This document shows positions 35,397-47,639 of a stretch of 64,000 nucleotides of DNA, one piece after another. Source of the DNA: Siphonodentalium dalli (lineage: Eukaryota; Mollusca; Scaphopoda; Gadilida; Siphonodentaliidae); the NCBI GenBank assembly GCA_032622095.1, contig CP136068.1:47302443-47366442 (forward strand), read 5' to 3'. The notes under the pieces are model-generated. The model was not told the origin of the DNA, did not search any database, and worked only from the letters and a program-made list of their open reading frames with translations. The translations under genes were made by a program, and so were the position numbers. Positions within the stretch are counted from its first letter, which is position 1; every line of letters starts with the position of its first letter.

Positions 35397-37270
35397 ATTC
35401 CATGAAACCACAACACGTCGTCTAGATACAATTGTTCCGTTGGACTAATATCTCAGTTTCAGTTATGAATAATGGCCGACTTCACCAAGTATTTTTGCAG
35501 AGGTCCGTACATCGTGACGCAGATGTTAAAATAATGACTATCTAAATGTATCAACTGGTTATCATAATAATTTCTAACAGCTGTTATTCCTGTATGCAAA
35601 TACATGTAGTTTACCCACGATCGATACGTAACACTTATAGTTCAGCTGTATATAGAGAATAAACCACCCCAGTAAATATATTTAATGTGAGTTTTGGTCC
35701 AATTTGTTCCAACTTAATACATGTATACTTCGCATCAAATGAGTCTGTTGCATTAAACAAAACATGGGGAGGAGAATGCCACACGAACGACCCTATCTTG
35801 TTCGACATTATATTTTGTTATTCTTCGTTCCTCTTCTGATTGGCGGATGGTGCGTCACGTGGCGGACCGCAATCCACTTGTTGTCATCTAGGGTAACATT
35901 TCGAAAAGTGTAAACCAGTAAACGTAGAACAAATCGACGTACTCAACATAAATTAATTTCCTCACAACCATTGGTATATTCTAAAACACCCCTTTTATAA
36001 ATCCCACGGGTTTTTGACAATCACGAACTGTGGTGTTTGCCAATTTGCATAATTATTGTTATAAGTTTGTAATTGTCAATGAATGATGTTACCACTGAGA
36101 TCAATCTATTATATGGTGTAAAGTTCCTATTGTACAAATACTAAAACCCAGCTCCTGTGTTCTTCCTCGACATTCTCTTTCTCAGAATGAACACTTTGTA
36201 CAATGCGGTATAACACAAGTCGACATTCGTGACACAGAACGTTCACGCTGTATACTACAAGTCGACATTCGTTAACTATATAGAAGCACAACTGTGTGTA
36301 ATGTGAGCTCACCACGGACGCCTCTAACCGAAAATAGTTAACTGCTACATCCACCTACAAGACTAAACATATGCACAGTTCTTATGAACGTAATGCAATC
36401 ACATGTCGAAGGAGATTCACTGTTCATTTGCATACAAGGGGACATATATCACATTGAAACATACCGTGAGCAGTAACGGAGTTGCGGTTCTTCTGTACAC
36501 AACAATATCATGTCAATAGTCAAGCGTCTGTATAGTATACGTGACCAAAATACAGATTGAATTGCGTCAACAACATATATTACGTATATATATACTACGC
36601 TATGTTCAGCCCACAACAAATATATTATGTTTGCGTACATCGACGTTTATTTCTGACAAAGTTGTACCGCGTGGTTTTGTCACGACAAACTCCACAAGTA
36701 ATTTCCGCTCATAATGCAGCGGCCAAATCGAAAAAAGAGCTCTAGTTTTTTAGATACCATACCCAGGGTAAATCAAGTTGAAAACAACATTTTAAAAAGA
36801 AGAAATATATATTGTTCACGAAAATGATAGTGAAAAATAGCGGAAGTGTTGGTGGCTATTGTCAATTCGACGATGAACGATACCCACCAGTGACCTTTTC
36901 CAGAAATTAACGACTTTGGTAAAGCGAGACTTGCGGCTATGTCCTAACTTAATTGCCAACATTGTCGTTGTTAAAGAAGAACTGCATCATACCATATATC
37001 TACTTGATATGAAAACAGTATGGTTAATTTGGAAAGTCCTGCCATATGGAGACGAATCATTTATATTTTGCTGAAAAATGGCATTATTGCAATATCCATT
37101 TGAATGATAATCTTTGGGAAATAATATTTATGTGAAAAAGACCAAATTTTCAGCAAACAAATTATGTTTCAGCGCCAAATTGCAAGAAAATCTAAATTAA
37201 CCAACACTTTTTGCATATCAAGTAGCGATATGATATGATGTAGTATTTTATCATCAACAATGTTGGCAAA
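35397..37270. other. Gene-free interval
   Basis: No ORF, transposon terminus or repeat array could be supported. AT-rich; the phrase GTCGACATTCGT occurs twice (about 36221 and 36260) in a short direct repeat. Its place in the duplicated unit equals 7326-11185, but the two intervals are not visibly similar. Confidence 0.45.
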
Positions 37271-39890
37271 TAAGCGAGGTTGTGAAATTTGAACGCCAAA
37301 AACTCATTAGAACGAATTATGGAGATGACTATACATTGTATATAATTTTGTTGGATATCGGCAAAATATTCTTATCAATGATAGTGTCCCTCCTCTCTCC
37401 ATCCCTGACAAAAACGCTACCAAATGTGGCCTCTTTAATCCTCATAATTTGATTCCACATACATCATTGGAAAAGAATGTTTATGAATGTTGTGAACATT
37501 AGGGCTAAACATATTTGTATCAGCTTTGGTATCCCTCCCCATTCATGACTCGAACGGCGCCACATTTGACATCTTTAAACCACACATTAATACTCATGAT
37601 ATCATGGAAATTATTATATATAAGTTTGGCAATCGGCAACAAAACAAATTCCTATCAAATTTAGTGCCCCCATGCATCTGTCACCCCAAACGGCACCAAA
37701 TTCGCGATTAGTTTCCCGGTATCGTGGAGACAAATATGTATCATTTTTTATGGAAATATAGATGCTAAGAATAGGTTATTGTTATCAATTTTGGTGCCCC
37801 TCTCCGCCTCTGTGCACCTCTGACTCGAACGTCATATAGCATGGAAATGGTTATGTATAATATGTGTGGAAATCGGCGACAAAAATATATTTTGCTGCCC
37901 CTCTCGGTTTTCGGCGACCTACATCAACAGCGTCACTTCAGAAAATGTCAACCCGCATCCTTATCGTCCTCGTACAAGGTTACCTTTGTTATACCCCTTT
38001 GGTGCTTGTCTAGATGGTTCCCGTGAAGTTATATAGAACACAGACAGACATTCGCAAATGTAGGCACCAAATTTGTCGTCTCTTTAACCCACGTGATTTG
38101 ATTTCTGATATCACTGGTTTTTGGTAACCCCCATTCCCTACCCATGACTCACGTGGCGCCACTGTTGACATCTTTAAAACACACAATTGAGACTAATTAT
38201 GAAGATGACTCTATATATAAAGCATTGGTGAAAATCGGCGACTAAACAAATTTATATCATATTTATATCATATTTATAGTGCCCTCATATCTCACCCCAA
38301 CGGAACCAATTTGGCGTCTTTAAACGCAAAATTAGATTCCTCATATCGTGGAAAACAATGTGTATCAATTTGGTGGAAATCGGCGCTAAAAATATGTTTA
38401 TAAATGCTATGTGCACCCCGACTCGAAAAAAACACACTTGTCTACAGCTTTAAGTCACTATGTAGACTTTTGATATCATGGATGTAGTTATGTATAAGTT
38501 TGGCGGTAATCTGCGAATAAACAAATTATCAGATTTAGTGCCCCCTTTCTCTCATCCAAATTAGACCAATTTGGCATTTTTTAATCACACGATTATATTC
38601 TTATATCATCATGGAGAAGAATATGTATCAATTTGGTAGAACTTGGTGGTAAACATATTGTTTTTTATAAATGTTTGCGTACCTGTCCTGCCCTGATATC
38701 ATATAAATGATTAGATATAAGATTGGTGGCAATCGGCAACTAAACAAATTCAAGCGGCCCAAATGCGTCGTCTTTAAATCACGCGATTAGAATAATTCGT
38801 ATCATGTAGAAGCATGTATCAATTTGGTGGAAATCGGCGCTAAAAATAATTGCATCAATCGTGGTGCCCTCTCCCCGTCGGTGCACCCTGACACGAATAA
38901 CGCCACTCTTGCCAACTTTAAGCCGCCATTAGATTCCTCATACCATGGACAATAATGTTTATACATTTTGTGGAAATCGGAGCTATAAAATATTTATAGT
39001 AATTTGGTTGCACTACTCCCCTTCCGTGTGCCCTCACTGAAACGGCGCCACTTTTGACACGTGTAAACACCACCAGTATAATCCTCATATCATGTAGAAG
39101 AATGCGTATGTCAATTTGGTGGAAATCCATGCTAAAATAGTTTTATCAATTGTGGTGCGCCTCTCCCCTTCACTGCCCCATGACTCAAACGGCGCCACGG
39201 TTGACAACTTTAAACCACCTAATTAGAATCCTCATATCATGGATGTGATTAACTATTAGTTTCGTGGAAATCGGCGACAAATGTTTTTTGCTGCCCCTCC
39301 CCCTTTTCTGTCCCTGAGAACAACAGCGTCACGGTAGAATATTCTAACCCGCACCATTATCTTCCTCGTAAAAAGTTACCCCTCTTAGACAAATTTTGTT
39401 CCATCTAGACATACATTCGCAAAGATAGATATATATCGATTTGACACACCCATTATACATTTGAATACGTTTCCAGTGAATTCCATGTCCACGTTGTGCT
39501 CTTGCTGATCATTTGTGTTTTTCTTCTATCTAATTGTTTTAAATTACATAGAATATGTATCAGTTTGATAGAAATTGGCGGTAAAAATATCGTTTTTTAT
39601 AAATGTTTGGAAATCGACGCTAAAATAGTTTTATCAACTGTGGTGCTCCTCTCCCCTTCCCTGCACCCATGACTCAAACAGCGTCACTGTAGAATATTCT
39701 ATCCCGCACCATTATCGCACAGAAACGGCGCCACTTTTGACACATGTAAACACCACCAGTAGAATCCTCATATCACGCAGAAGAATGTGTATATCAATTT
39801 GGTGGAAATCGACGCTAACATAGTTTTATCAATTGTGGTGCCCCTCTCCCCTTCCATGCACCCATGACTCAAACTATATTGCGAAAGGTC
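37271..39890. repeat. Degenerate tandem repeats of the 'ATCGGCGCTAAA' family, block 3
   Basis: Same repeat phrases as 9186-12960, and co-linear with 11186-12960 at its left edge. It is partly duplicated inside itself: AGTTTTATCAA-TGTGGTGC and CTCCCCTTC phrases recur at about 39130, 39620 and 39820. It ends with CATTCGCAAAGATAG near 39420, plus a trailing rearranged portion. Confidence 0.72.
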
Positions 39891-40332
39891 TCTCTTGCTA
39901 TTTTGTGTCGTAAAATAAACAATTATAGTTTATATCCCATGTTCTTATCATTGTTTTGTACACCACACGAACGATGTTGGAGTGTCCCAAAGCAGGACCG
40001 GTGGCACATTTTACTGTAGAATAAAAGGGGTAAAAAGAGACACACATTACTTTTTCCATCTAATATATGTGTAACTGAATAGAGTGGATCATATGCTGTC
40101 TCACCAATTAACCATCGTATGTAAATTGAGATGTTGTCCACCTTACTAGGACAATATATCGTAATCGTAATAGTGATTTTGCGAAAGGTCTCTCTTTCCT
40201 TTTATGGCGTAAAATAAACAATTATAGTTTATATGTCACAATTCGTTTAGACCACATTGTCAGCATACCACGGCAACACTTGTTATGTTTAGAACATATG
40301 GCAGGTCGGTTGAGAAACGCCAGATGAGCAGT
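39891..40332. repeat. Rearranged partial copy of the AGAGACCT MITE
   Basis: Contains GCGAAAGGTCTCTCTT at both about 39880 and 40176, a stretch read in reverse relative to the intact copies (CCCATGTTCTTATCATTG), and one unoccupied SINE target (GTCTCACCAATTAACC at about 40098). It looks like a broken, partly inverted copy abutting the intact one. Confidence 0.55.
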
Positions 40333-40721
40333 AGAGACCTTTCGCAAAATTACGAATACGACTACGAATATGGACAATTATCCTGCCAGTAAAGGCCAAG
40401 ATTAGATCTTTACGCACGGGGGTTCTTATGTGAGACGAAATATACCCCCCCCAGATTAATTATGTGCAGATGTGTCAAGAATGTGCCACCGGTTCTGCTT
40501 AGGGACACTCCAACATCGTTCGTGTGGTGTATAAAACAATGATAAAAGAACATGGGATCTGGAAGAGACACACATTACTTGTTCCATCTAATATATGTGT
40601 AACTGAAAAGAGTGGAGCATATGTTGTCTCACCAATTAACCATCGTTTGTAAATTGTGATGTTGTCCACCTTACTAGGACAATATATCGTAATCGTAATA
40701 GTGATTTTACGAAAGGTCTCT
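40333..40721. mobile_element. MITE with AGAGACCT termini, intact 389 bp, SINE-free
   Basis: Left end AGAGACCTTTCGCAAAATTA, right end the imperfect complement finishing GAAAGGTCTCT. The interior matches 13591-14311 without the SINE, and reads GTCTCACCAATTAACC through the SINE site. The flank that follows (40722-41039) is shared with 14312-14616. Confidence 0.78.
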
Positions 40722-41039
40722 CTTACACCATTGCAAGGCGTACACATATAACTGAATTGGAAATACATTCAGTGAATAACTGTTCAATTAAAGTATACAT
40801 GTTATTGCAACTGGTTGTATGGCTCCGGAGTCCTACATATGTGCACATAATCATGATTCAACCCTTCCAATGCTAAATGATCACCGAAGCGCAGTTCTTC
40901 TTAGTGATTAGGAATCTGCACTTGTTCGGTATGTTTTTATGCCTGTCGTATGCTTCTCTTTTCTTTACATACATCGAGATGAATTTACCCACTGTAGTAA
41001 AGTAAGGGTTCAAGGGTTATTACTAATTAATGTAAGCCA

Positions 41040-44000
41040 GTCTTATAATTATTAATACCCTGAGTGTAATCGAGTCTGTTATAATTATTAATATCCTGAG
41101 TGTAATCGAGTCAGTTATAATTATTAATACCCTGAGTGTAATTGAGTCAGCTATAATTATTAATACCCTGAATGTAATCGAGTCTGTTATAATTATTAAT
41201 ATCCTGAGTGTAATCGAGTCAGTTATAATTATTAATACCCTGAGTGTAATCGAGTTAGTTATAATTATTAATACCCTGAGTATAATCGAGTCTGTTATAA
41301 GTATTAATACCCTGAGTGTAATCGAGTTAGTTATAATTATTAATACCCTGAGTGTAATCGAGTCCGCTATAATTATTAATACCCTGAGTGTAATCGAGTC
41401 AGTTATAATTATTAATACCCTGAGTGTAATCGAGTTAGTTATAATCATTAATACCCTGAGTGTAATCGAGTCAGTTATAATTATTAATACCCTGAGTGTA
41501 ATCGAGTCTGTTATAATTATTAATACCCTGAATGTAATCGAGTCTGTTATAATTATTAATACCCTGAGTGTAATCGAGTCTGTTATAATTATTAATACCC
41601 TGAATGTAATCGAGTCTGTTATAATTATTAATACCCTGAGTGTAATCGAGTCTGTTATAATTATTAATACCCTGAGTGTAATCGAGTCAGTTATAATTAT
41701 TAATACCCTGAGTGTAATCGAGTCAGTTATAATTATTAATACCCTGAGTGTAATCGAGTTAGTTATAATTATTAATACCCTGAGTGTAATCGAGTCTGTT
41801 ATAATTATTAATACCCTGAGTGTAATCGAGTCAGTTATAATTATTAATACCATGAGTGTAATCGAGTTGGTTATAATTATTAATACCCTGAGTATAATCG
41901 AGTCTGTTATAATTATTAATACCCTGAGTGTAATCGAGTTAGTTATAATTATTAATACCCTGAGTGTAATCGAGTCAGTTATAATTATTAATACCCTGAG
42001 GGTAATCGAGTTAGTTATAATCATTAATACCCTGAGTGTAATCGAGTCAGTTATAATTATTAATACCCTGAGTGTAATCGAGTCTGTTATAATTATTAAT
42101 ACCCTGAATGTAATCGAGTCTGTTATAATTATTAATACCCTGAGTGTAATCGAGTCTGTTATAATTATTAATACCCTGAGTGTAATCGAGTCAGTTATAA
42201 TTATTAATACCCTGAGTGTAATCGAGTCAGTTATAATTATTAAAACCCTGAGTGTAATCGAGTCTGTTATAATTATTAATAGCCTGAATGTAATCGAGTC
42301 TGTTATAATGATTAATAGCCTGAGTGTAATCGAGTCTGTTATAACTATTAATACCCTGAGTGTAATCGAGTCTGTTATAATTATTAATACCCTGAGTGTA
42401 ATCGAGTCTGTTATAATTATTAATACCCTGAGTGTAATCGAGTCTGTTATAATTATTAATACCCTGAGTGTAATCGAGTCAGTTATAATTATTAATACCC
42501 TGAGTGTAATCGAGTCTGCTATAATTATTAATACCTTGAATGTAATCGAGTCTGTTATAATTATTAATACCCTGAGTGTAATCGAGTATGTTATAATTAT
42601 TAATACCCTGAGTGTAATCGAGTCTGTTATAATTATTAATACTCTGAGTGTAATCGAGTCTGTTATAATTATTAATACCCTGAATGTAATCGAGTCTGTT
42701 ATAATTATTAATACCCTGAGTGTAATCGAGTCTGTTATAATTATTAATACCCTGAGTGTAATCGAGTCAGTTATAATTATTAATACCCTGAGTGTAATCG
42801 AGTCAGTTATAATTATTAATAGCCTGAGTGTTATCGAGTTAGTTATAATCATTAATACCCTGAGTATAATCGAGTCTGTTATAATTATTAATACCCTGAG
42901 TGTAATCGAGTCAGTTATAATTATTAATACCCTGAGTGTAATCGAGTTAGTTATAATTATTAATACCCTGAGTATAATCGAGTCTGTTATAATTATTAAT
43001 ACCCTGAGTGTAATCGAGTTAGTTATAATTATTAATACCCTGAGTGTAATCGAGTCAGTTATAATTATTAATACCCTGAGGGTAATCGAGTTAGTTATAA
43101 GCATTAATACCCTGAGTGTAATCGAGTCAGTTATAATTATTAATACCCTGAGTGTAATCGAGTCTGTTATAATTATTAATACCCTGAATGTAATCGAGTC
43201 TGTTATAATTATTAATACCCTGAGTGTAATCGAGTCTGTTATAATTATTAATACCCTGAGTGTAATCGAGTCAGTTATAATTATTAATACCCTGAGTGTA
43301 ATCGAGTCAGTTATAATTATTAATACCCTGAGTGTAATCGAGTCAGTTATAATTAGTAATACCCTGAGTGTAATCGAGTCTGTTATAATTATTAATACCC
43401 TGAGTGTAATCGAGTCAGTTATAATTATTAATACCCTGAGTGTAATCGAGTCTGCTATAATTATTAATACCCTGAATGTAATCGAGTCTGTTATAATTAT
43501 TAATACCCTGAGTGTAATCGAGTCTGTTATAATTATTAATACCCTGAGTGTAATCGAGTCTGTTATAATTATTAATACCCTGAGTGTAATCGAGTCTGTT
43601 ATAATTATTAATACCCTGAGTGTAATCGAGTCTGTTATAATTATTAATACCCTGAGTGTAATCGAGTCTGTTATAATTATTAATACCCTGAGTGTAATCG
43701 AGTCTGTTATAATTATTAATACCCTGAGTGTAATCGAGTCTGTTATAATTATTAATACCCTGAGTGTAGTCGAGTCTGTTATAATTATTAATACCCTGGG
43801 TGTAATCGAGTCTGTTATAATTGTTAATACCCTGAGTGTAATCGAGTATGTTATAATTGTTAATACCCTGAGTGTAATCGAGTCTGTTATAATGTGTCCA
43901 TGTTACCGAAGACAGGTTTACCCCTGTACTCTACGGTGTTTCCAGCCCCCTGGATCTCTATATTGTTACAACAAATGTAATCGAGTCTGTTATAATTAGT

Positions 44001-44165
44001 GATACCCTGAGCGTAATCGAGTCAGTTATAATTATTAATACCCTGAGTGTAATCGAGTCAGTTATAATTATTAATACCCTGAATGTAATCGAGTCTGTTA
44101 TAATTATTAATACCATGAGTGTAATCGAGTCTGTTATAATTATTAATACCCTGAGTGTAATCGAT
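41040..44165. repeat. 36-bp satellite array (about 85 copies)
   Basis: Monomer: TTATAATTATTAATACCCTG followed by AGTGTAATCGAGTCTG. Common variants are AGTGTA/AATGTA and GAGTCTG/GAGTCAG/GAGTTAG. The phase stays exact from about 41053 to 43870, with no indel in at least 78 units. A roughly 660-bp stretch (41581-42240) is repeated almost exactly 1080 bp on (42661-43320), so there is higher-order structure. An 83-bp non-repeat stretch interrupts at 43893-43975, followed by five more copies. A multiple of three leaves both strands open for about 2 kb; those ORFs are not taken as genes. Confidence 0.97.
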
Positions 44166-44900
44166 TGTATTGTAGATTTTGGTCTGCCCGTCTGTCCATC
44201 TAGCTGCCCGGGATTGTATTTTAGATTTTGGTCTGCCCGTCTGTCCATCTAGCTGCCCGGGATTGTATTTTAGATTTTGGTCTGCCCGTCTGTCCATCTA
44301 GCTGCCCGGGATTGTATTTTAGATTTTGGTCTGCCCGTCTGTCCATCTAGCTGCCCGGGATTGTATTGTAGATTTTGGTCTGCCCGTCTGTCCATCTAGC
44401 TGCCCGGGATTGTATTGTAGATTTTGGTCTGCCCGTCTGTCCATCTAGCTGTCCTGGATTGTACTTTAGATTTTGGTATGCCCGTCTGTCCATCTTGCTG
44501 CCCGGGATTGTTTTGTAGATTTTGGTCTGCCCGTCTGTCCATCTAGCTGCCCTGGATTGTATTTTAGATTTTGGTCTGCCCGTCTGTCCATCTAGCTGCC
44601 CGGGATTCTATTGTATATTTTGGCCTGCCCGTCTGTCCATCTAGCTGCCCGGGATTGTATTGTAGATTTTGGTATTCCCGTCTGTCCATCTAGCTTCCCT
44701 GGATTGCATTGTATCTTTTGGTCTGCCCGTCTGTCCATCTAGCTGCCCGGGATTGTATTGTAGATTTTGGTCTGCCCGTCTGTCCATCTAGCTGCCCGGG
44801 ATTGTATTTTAGATTTTGGTCTGCCCGTCTTTCAATATAGCTGCCCGGGATTGTATTGTAGATTTTGGTCTGCCCGTCTGTCCATCTAGCTGTCCGGTGA
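44166..44900. repeat. 49-bp satellite array (about 15 copies)
   Basis: The unit is GGATTGTATTGTAGATTTTG followed by GTCTGCCCGTCTGTCCATCT and AGCTGCCCG. It abuts the 36-bp satellite with no spacer and runs into the upstream flank of gene C. Locus B has one such unit at the same place (about 29093-29140). Confidence 0.95.
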
Positions 44901-45384
44901 ATCGTCCTCCTATCTTTCGTTTCCGGATTATTCGGTTCTATAGTCAAATGAATTACGCGAAATATCGTATGTACGGTAGATGCGCTAACACAATACATGC
45001 ACAATTTTAATTTGGGTCTTGTATGCTAGCATTATATGATGGGACTGTTTGGCTTATAATTCTGGGTTTTCTTGGCTTAAAAAGGTTAAATTAATATTTT
45101 GCGCGACCTCACAACGTCAGCGATATATGTCAACGTCAGCGATATGTCGTACCTGTTGAAACGTCATCAGCACAGGAACTTATCGTTTTGAAAACGAATA
45201 AAATATTTAAATACAAAATAGTATAAAACGAGCATGAAACCAATGTCGATGTGTTTTAAAGTGGCGCGCTCGTTTTTAATATAGATTGTATTGTTTATAA
45301 ACGTACTTACTTTTTTAATGACAAGCTATGTATATACCAAAATGCCAAGTGAAACTAAGCATGGTATACATTTCAAACATATAT
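44901..45384 (+). repeat. Upstream flank of gene C
   Basis: Alignable to 29140-29340 and then to 31260-31515, skipping 1.9 kb that is present only at locus B. GTCAGCGATAT is duplicated at about 45117-45145. The phrase GTCGATGTGTTTTAAAGTGGCG is shared with locus B. This is likely promoter or first-intron DNA of the gene. Confidence 0.7.
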
Positions 45385-45399
45385 GTTCTTCTTTTTTAG
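45385..45399 (+). other. Predicted 3' splice acceptor upstream of gene C start
   Basis: A pyrimidine run TTCTTCTTTTTTAG ends at 45399, followed by GGACAGAACC and ATG at 45410. It has the strongest polypyrimidine tract of the three paralogs. Confidence 0.65.
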
Positions 45400-45409
45400 G
45401 GACAGAACC

Positions 45410-46981
45410 ATGTCCAAGAACGTCCGCTCTGAATGCTTTGTGCACGAACGAGAGTTTGACGCTTACTGCTTCTATCACAAAGTTGTCTGCTGTTCTATCT
45501 GTCATTCGGGAATATCGATATCGTGTGACGTCATCCATCGGACGGAAGTCAAATGTCGTTTGGAATCAGAATTGACAGAAAAAAAGAAAAGTATGATCGA
45601 GGTCCGCGATGATGTGGCTGGGAAGCGTAACCTTCTCATTTGTGGGCGGCGTGAGATAGACAATCAGGAGAAAGGCGCCCTTAATTACGTCACATTGTTA
45701 TATGACGAACTGCGGGCGATCATTGAACGATGTGAACAGAGAGATCAGCAGCCTATCCGAGCTGCAGCCACTGATCAACGCGAGAAGTTAGATAGGTTGG
45801 ACAAACATATAGCTAACGTGGAAAATGCCGTTGCGACTCTCCGTGTATCGCACAATGTATCAGACCCTGGAATGACTGATGGAAGCTCAGCGGACTCACC
45901 GCGCCATATACATATTGAAGAAGAATTATATAAAGCGACCCAAGATATCCAGGAAACGACAGCTGCAGGGAAGGCAGTTCTCAGAAGTTTGGCCGCGACA
46001 GAAACATCGGGTAATGATCAAAGTTTACAATGTGTTGCAAGGTCGGAGATAATCAAGAAGGTTGAAGATTTGTTGGATGACATGAATGATGGACGGGGCG
46101 AACAAGAGGGAACATGTGCGGTAGCATCAAACACGCCCCCGCAGATTGACGATGATATCAAAGAAATGCTGAAAATGCGGGATTTACCGGGGAGCTTCTC
46201 TGGCGAATTGCGATGTATGCGATTCATAGACAGTTCGATGCCCAGCGACCTGATTTTACTGACACGTACACCCGACAAGCTTATCAGGATGACAGTTGAG
46301 GGAGAAGTTAAATGTTCCAAAGATTTACCCTATTCAACTGCCTATATACGGGGATTCTCAGTAAAGAGAGGAATTATTTCCATCCCGTCACGTGTTGAGC
46401 CGTATATGATCCGAACATATACGACTGAGGACCTCTCGCTCGTTAAAACTGTCCCGGCCTGGGACTCGTGCCCTGTCGTTGACGTCATTAACGATAAGTT
46501 TGTCGTTGGTTACAAATCGCCTCCGTCATTGAGACTCTTATCCAATGACGGCGACATTGTTGCAAAATACGTCCCCGGCGGAACGACATCCTGGTCATAC
46601 ATATATGATATGGCGGTATCCCCGTCCGAGGATCGTGTTATAATAATGAAGACAATAAATGATGTTGATTCCATTCTGATCATTTCTGGCGATCTAAAGT
46701 CGCTCATAAAGACGGTAGGGCACGAGAAGATGACTAACATGTGCAGTATATCTCTACACAATAACAGTTTGTTTGTTCTCGGGTACGGAAAATACGACGG
46801 AAATAAGGTGATGAATTATGGCTGTGTGATGAAATTTGATACAAATGGAATGTACCATGGAGTTTTCCTCGACAAACTTACGAAACCGATTATAATTGCT
46901 TATAATGGACATAATCGTTATATAGCTGTATCGAGTGAAGGTCGGGATAGTGTTCAGTTATATAAAGGACACGTGTATTAA
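45410..46981 (+). CDS. TRIM-like B-box/coiled-coil/beta-propeller-like protein, paralog C
   Basis: One exon encodes 523 residues, one fewer than A and B; the gap is in the linker, where 'EKDFTEMLK' in A becomes 'DDIKEMLK'. The B-box-like ligands are conserved (residues 9, 12, 20, 23, 28, 31, 39), as are the helical middle and propeller-like half ending DSVQLYKGHVY. The frame is intact. The 3' flank continues normally for about 330 bp and is then split by the 15-kb element at 47310, so 3' UTR or polyadenylation signals may have changed. Function is inferred from family resemblance only. Confidence 0.88.
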   Translation: MSKNVRSECFVHEREFDAYCFYHKVVCCSICHSGISISCDVIHRTEVKCRLESELTEKKKSMIEVRDDVAGKRNLLICGRREIDNQEKGALNYVTLLYDELRAIIERCEQRDQQPIRAAATDQREKLDRLDKHIANVENAVATLRVSHNVSDPGMTDGSSADSPRHIHIEEELYKATQDIQETTAAGKAVLRSLAATETSGNDQSLQCVARSEIIKKVEDLLDDMNDGRGEQEGTCAVASNTPPQIDDDIKEMLKMRDLPGSFSGELRCMRFIDSSMPSDLILLTRTPDKLIRMTVEGEVKCSKDLPYSTAYIRGFSVKRGIISIPSRVEPYMIRTYTTEDLSLVKTVPAWDSCPVVDVINDKFVVGYKSPPSLRLLSNDGDIVAKYVPGGTTSWSYIYDMAVSPSEDRVIIMKTINDVDSILIISGDLKSLIKTVGHEKMTNMCSISLHNNSLFVLGYGKYDGNKVMNYGCVMKFDTNGMYHGVFLDKLTKPIIIAYNGHNRYIAVSSEGRDSVQLYKGHVY

Positions 46982-47309
46982 TGTGATTATATGACTTTCG
47001 TTCGGAGGAAAGTTGCCTTCGTACACACACTGGAATTGTTATACATGCGTTCATTATAAATTGATCATTTTAAGCTATTGTAGAAACAAAACTTACAAAT
47101 TCCGAGAAATTAACTCATAATGGACGCTATCGTTATATAACCCATAAGTATATCTCATGTGCGTTTATTATCAAGATTTTGGATGTCGTAGTGCGGATTG
47201 TCGCTTTTATACACACTGTATTTTTCAGAGTCCAATATGTGCTGTACCATATTAGACACCTTTCGCACAACGAACTACGACAGATAAAATTTACGAATAG
47301 CTATTTGTA
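46982..47309 (+). repeat. Duplicated 3' flank of gene C, proximal part
   Basis: Matches the flanks after genes A and B down to ACGAATAGCTATTTGTA. It contains the intact TTAA (47070-47073) that corresponds to the insertion site of the 4921-6079 element. The rest of the flank resumes at 62295. Confidence 0.85.
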
Positions 47310-47639
47310 CACTGCCAAAAATAATTTCTTAATAAGATAAAATATCTTGAAACAAGAAAAACTATTTCCTGAAACAGGAAAATAAATCTTATTTTGGGAA
47401 ATATACCCCCCAAGTCTGCTACATCAAGAAAATTTAAGAAACTCCCACCAGACAAGAGATAGTTTTCTCAAATAAGATAGATTTTAGTCTTGAAACAAGA
47501 AACAATTTCCTTAATAAGAAAATGGCTTCAAAAATTAAATATATATTTCTTGTTTCAAGATTTTTTTTCTAAGTTAAGAAATACTTAAAGAAAATATTTC
47601 TAAACCAAGAATTAATTGTTATGTAGAAATTACTGCTGT

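Noticed and set aside
41852-43999. 715-codon open frame on the plus strand and 693-codon frame on the minus strand
   Set aside because: Both are translations of the same 36-bp satellite; a repeat length divisible by three stays open without selection, and the two frames overlap antisense.
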